From positions 1,727,570-1,791,569 of the forward strand of contig VZTJ01002448.1 of assembly GCA_013397795.1 (NCBI GenBank): DNA of 64,000 bases. The letters run 5' to 3'. The translations under genes were made by a program, and so were the position numbers. The notes beneath the pieces are model-generated. The model made no database searches, was not told where the DNA came from, and was given only the letters and a program-made list of their open reading frames with translations. Source of the DNA: Orthonyx spaldingii. Taxonomy: Eukaryota > Chordata > Aves > Passeriformes > Orthonychidae. This document shows, piece by piece, positions 13,161 through 24,410 of the stretch (the stretch's first letter is position 1; each line of letters starts with the position of its first letter).

Positions 13161-16100
13161 TTTCTGCTCAGAACTACATTACAGTTTTGAAATGTTTCAT
13201 GTATCCTCATTTCTTTTGTAGAAATATCCTCTAAGCTGAAATATTTCTCTTTCTCATTGATTCTGTGATTTATATGTGTCAGCTTAGTTTTTTTCAGATT
13301 CTTTACATCTTTTCTTGATTTTGTGCTCTGAATAAAAGCAAGGAGAAGATATCCATATCCTTCTAATGCTGAAAATCCAATATGCAGGAGTATTCTATAT
13401 TTTTAAAGCTGGAAATACTTCACTTATGACCATTTCATTGGAGGATGTTCTTGCAAATGTATTCAAACAGTTTACAGGAATGAGGATATTTTAATTTTTA
13501 GAGAACAGTTCAGGCAAAGTAACATATGTCTCACTGGTAACCAGAGGAAGTGAAAAGCACTCTGACAGTTTGGTAAAGAAGCAGAGAGAAAAAAACCTAT
13601 CAGTTTATGATTAGTAAATAGTACAGAATATGATGCCAACATACCTTAAAAGAATAAATTGTTTCAGTTTTTCTGGGGAGCAGCACAAGTACCTATGCAT
13701 TATGAGGAGAACCGCGAAGTTTTTTTAAAACCTTTTTTGATTTTGAGAAAACCTGCCATGCATTTATCTGCATTAACTTCTGGAGCAGAAATTAGATAAC
13801 AGTACTTTAAGGTAAGTTGGGTCAGATTTTTCTGCCATTACTAACATTCTAAGTCTGAGTTTAAACAGCTTTTGGGCATTTAAGGAGTGACATTTGCTGG
13901 CTAAAAATCAATTCTCATCAAGATCTCCTTGGCTTATATGCTAGAATGTGTGCTTTGAAGCTCGGAGGAAGTACTGAGAAGTTAAATGGGAGAACAGAGA
14001 AAAAGGGACGAGAATAGAAGCTCAGAAGTCCAGTGGTGAAATAACATTTCCTGATCCACTATACATTACCGCACTGTGAGAGACATAATGAAACCAAAGG
14101 AGACCTGAGAGGAAGCTTATGATTAAGCAAGGTGTGTGGCTGTGGTCCTTCGAGAGACAATTTAGGTGTATCTTCAGGCTGAATCTTGGAGACATTTTAT
14201 TTACTGAATGCTCTCCAAATGTCTGATAAGAAATGAAAACAAAACCCCTCTACTGGTGACGCTATGAGAGCGATGGACGTACTTGTCTCTTTGTAGACAG
14301 TATCACAAAAAGAAATTGTAGAAGCAGCAGGTGGAAGTGTTGAAATGGTACAGCTGAACTCACATCCTAGTAGCTGCTAGTTCGAGAATAGACCCTGTCC
14401 CCATTCCCAGGAATATCTCACCAGCACACCAAGCCCTTCCTTCACTATGAAATCAAATAACAACAGCTTTGCAAAGACAAATAAAGCAGGATTGGATTTG
14501 GTTCTGAAGTTTGCTGTCTCCTGTGTGATGAGGATTCATCATTTTCCATTTAAAGAAAAAATAATTCTTGAACCCACTTGCAGTTTCATGTATCACAATC
14601 ACCAGTGGAAGAAAAGGTCACTGGTTTAATTTTTCATTCAGGCACAGGGAATATTAAAATGTAAGAGGTAATGTGAGATATCATGTAGGATAATTAGAAC
14701 ATAACTATGTTCATATATTTTCCTATAGATGAAATTACTTTGTCTGCCCTTCCTCTTTAAGTAATTGCAGTGGACATTGTTCCTATGGTTACTGGGAGGG
14801 AGCATTTACAGAGACAGTGGATTTCTATAAAAGCAGCAAAAAACCACTGCAACTGGAAGGGTATGCGGTGTTAAAAGTCACTTTGCACTCCAATTTTTAT
14901 AGGCTAAGAGGATGCTGAAGCTTTTGTTTCTAATCAGGTACAATGTGACTAATTAAACATTTAAGATGAGTAATACAGAGTAATTAATTTTGTCAGCTTT
15001 TATTGGTTTGCCCCTCCTCCAACCCCTTCCCCAAAGGTTTGAGATTTAGAATGTCAAAAAACATCAAGAATATTTTAGAACAGCAAAGGACAGACTGATC
15101 TTAAAAACAGTCAGAAGAGAATACCTGAAAATAAAATTCACTGCATATTGCTCTATGTAGTACTACCATCTGATCTACATCTGAGGTGCATTTGGAAATA
15201 CTGACCTCTTATAAAACACATTCATTGACCACATGTTAATAGCAACCTACATGATACATTTTTTTCTTCTTTTTCTCCCTCTCTGTATATGACCTGAAGG
15301 AAATTTGGAATAGTTTATGTTGGGAAAGGAATTGCTGTTCTTTTGAAAACTTAAAATAAAATAAGCTTCAATGTAATTTTAGTGGTTTAACAGAGGACAA
15401 GTTAAAAGGCTGTGAAATGTTTTACCTGTCTGAGGAAAATGTTTTGTCAAGCTGATATAACCTGTTTCAGAGAGCCAGATAAGAAACAGACTTCAAAAAG
15501 TTTTCAAAATTTTCAACTCTTTTTGAGAGTGTCAAGAATGACTCAAATAAAAGTGAAAAGATCTTGTTTATTTGACTGAGATCTGTTACGCTGCCCTCAT
15601 GGCAATTCTGTTTCAAAGAAGTTTACACTGATAGAAGAATGTCTTTGTTATTATTTTGGAGTAGAAGTACCCCAAGAGTCAAGTTGGAGCAAATGTCAGC
15701 TTTTATGTACTTTCTGTGGGGTCACAAATAAAAAGCATCTCATGATCATAAAATTTGGTTCTCATTACACAATATAAAGCTCAAAGAATATTGTCTTTTT
15801 AATTCTGCATCATATTTATAACTTCTGTTGGAGCTTCAATTTATATTTTCGAACCATATTCAGTTTTGATTTGGAAAAAAACCCACATGATAGACAAAAG
15901 AGCATCTTTTATATTCAAATTTGTTCTTCATATCAACTCTTTCTGTTGGTTTTTCCATTCTGTTTTTCACCCCCACTGGATTATTTTATTTTTACTCTCT
16001 ATTCACTAACCTAGCAGTGGAAAACAATGAAGTGAAGAAAAGCAAATCACTCCTCAATAGTCTGAAAAGCCAAAACATTGCCATTCAAGACAAAAAGTCA

Positions 16101-17221
16101 AAGCTATGATATTTGTGTATGTTTCAAAATTAGACAAAGATTTCTTTGGTTGCTCTTATAGTTCTGTATGGCTACGATTTCAAAATTTATTTATTGGCTG
16201 AATCAGCCGACCAATGATTAGCTAAACACACTGCTCATCCCTGAATGTGCAAGGCTGACTGTTTTTGGAGAATACAGTGATTTCATTTTGTTTTAGCTGA
16301 GGCTACAACACCGCTTTCCTCATTCAGGGCTATTGGCTTTGGTTCATATGTGGATTTACACTGTCATTCAAAACAGACACCTGGGTGACATTTACTGTGA
16401 ATATTGACCATGGACATCCACTACAATGTTTAAATGATGATGCACCAAATCTCATGCCTAAGTCAAGCATTCTCATAAAATGTGAATGTCAGAGCACAGC
16501 AGCCTTCATCGGTACAACAAAGCTAACTCCCCAGGCTCTCACAGCTGACAAGGAAAAAAGAAACAAAAACAGTCTATGGAGAGCCCACATAGTGACAAAC
16601 TTATGCAAATGCAGTAATTAAAGCTTGGTAATTCAAAGAAATTCACTTGAACTCTCTTATGAATTTCCTGGCTCTTTTCTTTTGGTCTGAAGGATCTGAA
16701 ATTTTTGTATTTCAGAAAATGTTTTAAGGCATGTCTGGCAGTAAAATATTGTCTATTAATGAACAGGAAGGATCATTTTAACTTTGGAGAACACTGAATT
16801 AATCACTGGGACAGGTTCTGTCATCTTCCTTATATTTCCTTTGGACTGTTCAGAAGGCAGTTGCTACTGCATAGGACTTTTAAACACCCCAAGATGACAA
16901 CAAACAGATTCTGCCACCAATATTCACCTTAATTGATTCTTCCCTCTTATAGCGAGTTAATGGGTTAACTCTTTAACTGGTATAAACTAGAATTGTTTCA
17001 CTGGTTTCAGTGAAAAAGCATAGGTGCATAACAATTGTAGATATGTCCCAGAGTGGAAACGTGAATAAGACAAAATCGTTTTCTGTGCTAATGACTTAGG
17101 ATCAGAGTTTTTCCTGATAAAAACATTTGAAGAAAACAGGAAAGGGAGTCATCAAGATTTAAAATGTGTATTGTGTATAGCAGTTACTCTACAATGATAA
17201 TAACAGCATAGGAGAAATTTC
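13161..17221. other. Unique non-coding stretch
   Basis: Nothing beyond AT-rich unique sequence was recognised. Open frames are short and unsupported. Confidence 0.7.
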
Positions 17222-17835
17222 ACACTTCATAGAATCATGGAATATGCTGAGTAGGAAGAGACGCACAAGGATCATCAAATCCAACTTCTGACTCTGCACA
17301 GGACACCCCAAGAGTCATACCACATGCTTGAGAGTATTGTCCAAATGCTTCTTGAGCTCTCTCAGAGTGGTGCTGTGACCACTTCCCTGGAGAACCTGTT
17401 CCTGTGCCCAACAACCTCTGGGTGAAAAAAATTTTCCTGATATCCAACCTAAACCTTCCCTGGCTCAGTTTCATATCATTTTCTTGAGTTCTGTCACTGG
17501 TCATGAGAGTGAAGGGATCACTACATGCCCCTCCCCTTCCTCTCACGAGGATTTTGAAGACACAATGATGTGTCCCTTCAGTCTCCTCCAGGCTAAACAA
17601 ACCAAGTGACTTCATCTGCTCCTCATACTGCTTCCCCTCCAGACCCTTCACCATCTTTGTTGCCCTCCTTTCAACACTCTCTAATAGCTTCATGTCTTTT
17701 TTATATTTTGGCACTCAAAACTAAACACAGGACTCGAGGTGAGGCCGCTCCAATGCAGAGCAGAGAAGAACAATCCCCTCCCTTGACCCATTAAGTGATG
17801 CTGTGCCTGATGCATCCCATATGCGCTTCCCACAG
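17222..17835 (-). mobile_element. CR1 LINE 3' end with remnant of ORF2 C-terminus
   Basis: A roughly 610-bp 5'-truncated CR1 copy in minus orientation. Its 3' end is at the left, where catagaatcatggaat is the degenerate octamer repeat, followed by the conserved ggatcatcaaatccaact block. On the minus strand an open frame (17714 to 17235) encodes the C-terminal part of CR1 ORF2, with ERRATKMVKGLE, LGLFSLE and RFRLDIRKIFFTQRLL visible in order. After the last motif the frame slips: the DNA for the usual HWNR-type segment is still present but reads in another frame. The left-hand 140 bp closely resemble the 3' end of the CR1 at 48 kb, so both belong to the same or a neighbouring subfamily. It is a dead copy. 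Confidence 0.95.
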
Positions 17836-20800
17836 TCTTTCACTAAGTACAATATTTTGGAAGAGAAAGGGAGAGCAGAATAACCATAACTGCATGGTAA
17901 TCAGCAGAGAGGATATGGTGGGAGAACTCTCAAACTCCTTACATATCCTTCCAGTGAAGAATGACAAGATAATTCAAAATCACCTATCTACAACACACAT
18001 TGTCCATTAAAATGACTTTAAAAAGTTCAACTGCCTAAATGAAAGCTCAACCTGAGCTTAGTGAATTTTCTTGGTAAAATCTGGCAGCATTTTTGTTAGA
18101 TAATGTGTGCCCTGGGTGTGAATTATCATATAAAGATCCTGTAAAAAGAGAGATGGCAAACTGCTCTTTGCTGCTTATTTCCACAAGAATTGTGCCTTCT
18201 AGAGGTGATTTTCTGTCTTTTCATGCATTCTGAGAAACACAAAGAAAGAAAAAAAGTAACTCCCAAACCCTGATAGTGTTGAAAATACTCCAAACCCAAG
18301 ACTAGCTGTTGCACTTGTTTACCTGCTATCCATTAATATTTAATCTGCACATGGATAAAATGTCAGCTGAGCTGTCCAGAAACATCTGGATGTTATGATA
18401 CCTAACAAATCTAATAGGCATAGCTAATGAGCCCAAAGACAGGGAATGCATTATGTGGTTCCTGGTACAGCCTTCACCCAATGAATATAAATAGGCTTTC
18501 GTTGATCTTTTGTCCTACTAAAATGTAATCCAGTTTATTGAACTGGTGAATTGCATTAACTATTTTGACATTATTTCCTTATAAATCTAACGTAGTGTCC
18601 TTGTTCTGTTCTTTGTCAGTATATAACACTAACCAAAAGGAAAGGACAAAATCCCACAGCAGAGAGGAGTTCCAAACCACTGACGGATGTTGATTTAAAT
18701 GGGAAATGTTTTTTAAAGCTCAAAGAGAACATCACATATCTGCAGAAAAGGTCTGGGGAGGAGGTTGGAGCAATGCATTAAAAAAGACATATTTCATACT
18801 TGGAAGGCAATGTGTTACAGACTTGGAGCACGAGTAAATGAAGGTTTGTAAGTAGAACTCAGAAAAGGCTTATGTGTCTGAAACATTGCCTACTTTTCAC
18901 TACTATAGTAATTTATTACATATTTGGAAGCCTCATGCCACAAATGGAAACCAGCATGGCTACAGTGACATGAAATAAACAAGGGGGTTTAATTAGCATG
19001 AGTTATTTTACCATTCCATTTAAAAATATTTAAAAACATTTAATAAGCTGGTGACAGAGATATGGCAATAAAAATTTGCTGAACTTGGGGTTATATGTTT
19101 AACATAGTCTCTGCTGTTTATATGTAAGTGACTGAAAGGATTGAAAACACAGTTGTGCCTCAGAGACAAAACAAACTTTTTCTTACCTTGTCTTTCTCAT
19201 TCAGCTCACAAAGGACACTGTTTCATAAAATGACATATTAACTCCATTTGTGATGCCACTACTTTATTGCACACATGTTAATATAAATACAAAATAAATA
19301 ATTCTAGTAGCTGGATTTATAATGGTTATAGACAATACCTAAGGTGGATTTTTTAAAATTCACTGTTTATGAATCTGAAGAGTTTGACATAAAACCTTTC
19401 TTCAGATAAACAATTAGAATAGTTCAAAGGCAAATTTTATTCCTCTGACTGTATTTACTAACATATTGATTTATGACTCCCTTTCATTTTAGAAATACAT
19501 ATTGGTTTCCAGATGATAGCAGTAAAAAGGCTGAGATAAAGCCAGGTTACAGAATTCTTGTCTAGCATCTCTGAAGAAGGTATGTGCATACCCAGGAATT
19601 AGACTGTAAAGGCAGGAAATCTTCCTACAGCTCCTCTGAAAGAGTAAGGAGGTGGTTCATCCCAAACACCTGAGTCCAGTTAAGTCCTTTCATGTGTAAG
19701 TTTGTTTTTGTCAGTATTCTGTGTATTTACTTGTCCACAGTCATTGCTCCTGCAGCTATACAGATTATTCAGTTAGCTGAATATCAAGGGTAAAATTTCC
19801 ATGATTTCCTCAGCTTACTAGTCACGTTCAGCCCTTGTTTATAGGAGCCTTTCAAAGAATGTCAGATCACAGTTAAGAGAAAAGTTTGGAGAAAAGATTT
19901 ATCAAGGAAAAGTCTGACAAGAAATTAATCCAAAACCTTGACTAGGCTCATCCAAGAGAAAAACAAAAAGAACAGGGAAAGTAGAAACAGTTATGTATTT
20001 CTTTGCTTTTGGGTCTTCAAATTTTAGGGAAAAAAATTATAATTTATTCTAAAACCTGAATCTTTACCAAGCCACAGTTTTGATGAAATAAAAAAAAATT
20101 GCCTGAATCTAGCATTATTGCAGTTTTCCATGTAAACATAACTATTGATGGTAAAAATAACTTATTTCAATTTTGCCCCTATAAATATCAAGTAGAGCTT
20201 TCCAAATGTGCAGAGAGGATCACAGAAAGATAAGCAGCAATTTGCTGTATCTGGCAATGTTTTTGTGTTTATTTAACGTTGCAGGATATCCTAAGGACTT
20301 GCAGTTGTTACAGTATAGTAGAAGAGATAGCGATAGATCCAAGCCTCAGAGAGCGGACACAAACAAAGGACATAGGAGATGAATGAGTAGCAAACTGCTG
20401 CATTTAGGAAAGCAGCATGGCTCAGAGGAAAAGCAGAAATCACTGCCTGCTTTTCTGATACCCTGAGAAGAGGAATCTGTAATTAGAATACAAGCAAATA
20501 TCCTTGCAATCTGTTTCTGACAATGGAAAAACAACTTCTCTACTATTTTAGTGAGTCATCTGTTTTGAAATCATGATGAATATTGATAGATCTGACAGCA
20601 TCATGTCTGCTGTAGAGGGAAAAAAAAGTGAGAGTTTGTAAAAAAAAAAAGAGAATAATGAATGGCTAAAATATGAAAGGAAATCAAATAAGAAATCATT
20701 GATATCCCTTCAAATACTGAAACCTTCTTTAATATTTATTGTGAAAAAAAAAATTAAAATTGAGAGGAAACAATATCTTAGATTAAGTAAATACTGCACG

Positions 20801-22304
20801 ACTAAAAGCTTACACTGAAGTGAAAAATAAGTGAGGAAATGATTGTTAAATATTTACTGATGAGCTTTTGTGTACGTACATATGGGCAAATGCAATTATT
20901 TGGGACTTTATAGCTTTGCATATGTAGTATAAAGAGAAGAGTAAATATTTTCAACCATTTTTTTCCCAAAATCTCTGTGACATGTTAGCATTTCTAAGGA
21001 ATTTGTTTAAAAAAAGGAAGATATTAGATACTTGCTATGCACTTCTTTGTAGCAATGCGATAGATAGATCAAGAAAATAAATTCAAGCCCAGTGTTTAAT
21101 ATTGAACAATTTGGTTGAACTGAAATACATTTTGCTCTTTGAAAACATAGATTTGACAAATGTGTCTCTGTTTAAGATGGTTTGGGAGTCAACAAGAGCT
21201 GACAGCAGAACTGGCCATCTTCTGTCAACATAATCCTTGCCAGATTCAGACCCTAAATGAAGCTCACAACTTAATAGTGGCTGCTGTGGCTTAAAATGAG
21301 GACTGGGAAATTTGCATTCCAGTATGTATTGCAGAAACTATTGATGGGATATGAGAAAGCAAACATGTAAGACCTCAGCTCTTTGCTGCCTTTATTAAAT
21401 GAGCATTTCAAATTCTTGGCATTGTAGATCATAACCAAGGGAAGCCTTTTCACCTGGCAGGATAATTCATGTTAGGGAAAATTTGTTCTCTTTCTTTATT
21501 TCACAGCACAGTAGAAGGTTGAATAAGAAGGATGTGACAGGAAAATCAGGTCTTTAGGTTGCAAGTTGTGATTTTTTAAGAAAGAACCTTCTTTCTTAAA
21601 TAAGAATAAGAATATTAAATTACTGTAGAGCAATGATTTTTAAAACCTTTCTAAAATAATAGACCACATCTGTACTTATGTCTGGGTATTTCTTTCCTTT
21701 TCAGAATGATCTGTACAATACTGCAAATGGCACATATTTATTTTCTCAGCAGAGTTTTGGGAGTCGAAAATTAACTTTGGGATATCTGAAAGATGCAATG
21801 TCATCTTCACATGTTTAAATTACAGTAATTAAAACACCTCCTCATTGCTTGTTACTGTTTGGTCTTTTTTTCTCCTTTTATTTCAACATTGTTTCCTTGA
21901 CACCAAATTTGCTCATAACAGTAAAAAATACACCTTAAATAGGATAATATACATCACTTTTTCAGTCTTTCTCTGCTTGACAATTAGCATTTTGGATGCA
22001 ATATTCTTGTTAATTTCTGCTCTGCAACATATGGATAATTTCTTTCTATTTCCATTGCATTTTATATTGCAATAACTACTGATAGTTCTGCCAGTGTTTC
22101 CACTTGTCCCTTGAAATGCAGGAATCTTCTCTGCATTCCTAATGTGATATGGTTGTTCTCTACATCATAGCTGACGAGCGCTTCGATTGGATTTTAAATA
22201 TATAAATTATGTCATATTATTTCAAGAGGTAGTCACATCTTTAAAAAAGTTCTATAGTTTCTAATTACAACTAGCTTTCAGTTTTGGAAAATTCCTGCTT
22301 AAAT
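17836..22304. other. Unique non-coding stretch
   Basis: No gene is supported. The only structured item seen is the perfect inverted repeat at 21575-21600. Open frames are under 80 codons. Confidence 0.7.
21575..21600. repeat. Perfect short inverted repeat, 12-bp arms
   Basis: The arms tttaagaaagaa (21575-21586) and ttctttcttaaa (21589-21600) are exact reverse complements separated by cc. One arm is purine-rich and the other pyrimidine-rich. No flanking duplication or element body was identified. Confidence 0.85.
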
Positions 22305-23260
22305 ACAATTCCCACCATGATCATACCCTGCACAGTCAAAAAAATCCTTCAGGCTACCCTACAATACCGTGGAATCCAAAATAGTCCAGATGTGATATTC
22401 CCTCTGACCACCATCATTAGAAGGGGTGGACAAATTTGCTGTTGAAAGTATTTGAGTTAACAGGTTTTAGCAGGGAGATGTGAACAACTGTGTGAGTTCT
22501 GAGAACACATGGAAGCTACTGGTGAAACTTGGTTCACAGTTTTATATGGGGCCAAGTAAAAATGTCCAACCTATAAGAAGGATGAATTGAACAACATCAT
22601 GGGACAAATAAACACAGTCCCCAGCCCCAAAGTCCAGAGCTGGTTGCAGATGTCTATCTGCATAGCCTTTGTAAGTAGCCTGTGCTTTTTCTAGCTGTGC
22701 AGAAGGAAACAAGTGTATATGTTGCAACCACCAAACCAGAGTCCTCCACGGAACACTCCTGGACAACTGCCCCAGCATAGCTATGTGGTTATAGAACTGG
22801 AAACCATACTGCATGTACAAAGAGGTCTGCTGCTGGAGAGCAGACACTGCTGTTATAGACCTGTCTGCAGGTCCACAATTAAATCCATTGAAATAATGTG
22901 CTCAGGCTACTCAGGAGCTGATAAGGGTTGGGATAGACCCTGCAAGGCCTTGCATTGCTCTCTTGCCCCAGACATTGACACTGCAAGCCTAAGCATAGCT
23001 TGTGCCATCTGCATAGACCAAAGGCCATCAGGAAGTGGGTAGGACTCCATGCAGAGTCTTCAGACAGCCACTGTGCCCCACACTCAGCACATCACAGCAG
23101 CACTGAAGGACCTGTGTTCCCAGTGGGGATGTACAGCCATTCACTGCCACATGGAATACCACTCTTCTCCTTCAGGTATTGCAAAGTATGTTCCCACCAG
23201 AACTGTGTGGCCAAAGGATGGATCTCAATATGCATGGCACTTTAAAAGTCATCGGTTTGC
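22305..23260 (-). mobile_element. Decayed Ty3/gypsy chromovirus: integrase and chromodomain remnant
   Basis: Read on the minus strand from right to left, pieces of a Ty3/gypsy integrase appear in the correct order but in several frames with stops. (1) Around 23080-23048, GHSGCLKTLH matches the two-His half of the HHCC zinc-binding region. (2) Near 22988-22935, ACSVNVWGKR sits where the CxxC half belongs, with the second Cys apparently replaced by Asn. (3) At 22930-22862, PLSAPE, a stop, then HIISMDLIVDL matches the segment carrying the first catalytic Asp of DD35E. (4) Most of the catalytic core, with the second Asp and the Glu, is not visible and appears deleted. (5) An open frame from 22847 to 22542 gives QYGFQ, then AQATYKGYADRHLQP and DFGAGDCVYLS, ending in LGPI: the C-terminal GPF/Y-type module. 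(6) YKTVNQVSPVA follows in another frame near 22550-22515. (7) YHIWTILDS and DCAGYDHGG at about 22405-22311 look like a chromodomain. Reverse transcriptase, gag and LTRs were not found. Non-functional and old. Confidence 0.75.
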
Positions 23261-24229
23261 ACAGCTGCAAAAAAAGGTTGCTGAGAGAAAAAAAATTACT
23301 GGGGTGTGGATCTACATTTATGACACAGAAGAGAGAAAAGTGTATGAGTCACAGGGTCTAGCAGACAATAGCTGAGAGAAGTTGACAAGCAGTAGAAGGA
23401 AGAGGTAGAGCTCACCTGCCAGTCAGTTTTATAAGCTCTCCTGAAAACCCACCAAGGGCATTCATTGATATAACATTTACAAAACATTTTCTGTGAACAG
23501 ATAGCCCATAACCCTGACAGGAACAGCACCTGTGCCAAACCTCACTCTACACAGCTTTCAAAGCAAATCTCCATAAAGAAGCAAGATGTTTGGACAAAAA
23601 TATCCTCACACAAACCACGGGTAAGAGACATAAAAAATATCAAGGAGAAAGAGATACATCAAGGCTAGGAGGGCATCTCCAGAAAGACTCTGGCAGATAT
23701 AATCAAGAATAAAATTCTATGGAAATGCACCAAAAAATCTTCCCATATGTTATGATAGAAACTGCAACACTTTGCCCCAGGGGAAGGGCTCAGTTAAGGC
23801 ATCTCTTGGGGATAGTGTTATATAAACAATAACTTTGTGAATGGACTCCTTTCACAGACCCACATGCGCTGATTATAATTCTCAGCTAAATATTCATATT
23901 TTCCTAACAACTAATAGCAAATATTATGTACCTTTTTTCTTTTTCCTACTTATGTTACTTTTCGGTTGTCACCATGCCTATGGAGACTGCCCATCTCCTT
24001 TGGAGGAAAGTGAGCTTCTTAAAATTCTAGTCATAGTTTTTGTAACATTCATGATTTAGCCTCACTTTCCAGGGCTAAAACTTTTTTATTTTAAGTTTTG
24101 GTTTTTTTTTTTCCCTATTGCAATTTGTCCAGCTCTGCTTGTACGGCAGCAATTTCATGGACGAAAGCCTTGCACTGGGGGTAACAGAATATATGTAACA
24201 ATTTATATTGAGTTTCCATCATGTTGTAC
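23261..24229. other. Unassigned sequence next to the Ty3/gypsy remnant
   Basis: If more of the element survives it should lie here, upstream on the minus strand (RNase H, reverse transcriptase). I could not recognise such motifs. An 80-codon minus frame at 23538-23296 has no identifiable family. Treated as unique DNA. Confidence 0.5.
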
Positions 24230-24410
24230 CAGTTGCCACATACGAATGAATTTAGGTTTGCAACACCCTTGTGAGGTAGAGACATATTGATTTTCCTTTA
24301 TTATAGATTGGAAAACAAAGACTTTATGCAACAAAGCCTCAGTCAGTCACAAAGCCAAGAGCAGATCCCAGCTTTCTCCAAAGTGGACTTGTGTTGGCTA
24401 TTGCAAGACT
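24230..24410 (+). mobile_element. MIR-type ancient SINE
   Basis: The order and spacing of conserved MIR blocks are visible on the plus strand. A degenerate AACCCTATGAGGTAGG block is seen as caacacccttgtgaggtaga (24260-24279). The TTTTACAGATGAGGAAACTGAGGC core is seen as ttatagattggaaaacaaag (24301-24320), and the TCACACAGCTAGTAAGTGG..GAACCC block as tcagtcacaaagccaagagc followed by agatcccagc. Divergence is high, as expected for a SINE active in early amniotes. The limits are approximate. It is non-coding. Confidence 0.65.

Noticed and set aside
14375..14400. ctagttcgagaatagacc, resembling a tRNA T-arm
   Set aside because: No matching A-box, acceptor stem or anticodon arm at the required spacing.
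16885..16990. cagattctgccaccaatatt, similar to an old amniote MITE-like repeat
   Set aside because: Only the first 20 or so bases feel familiar. The palindromic remainder expected of that family is not there.
22713..23375. Plus-strand frames of 80-109 codons over the Ty3/gypsy remnant, one with a superficial integrase-like HxxYHSS motif
   Set aside because: The ordered integrase and chromodomain motifs are all on the minus strand; the plus frames are antisense shadows.
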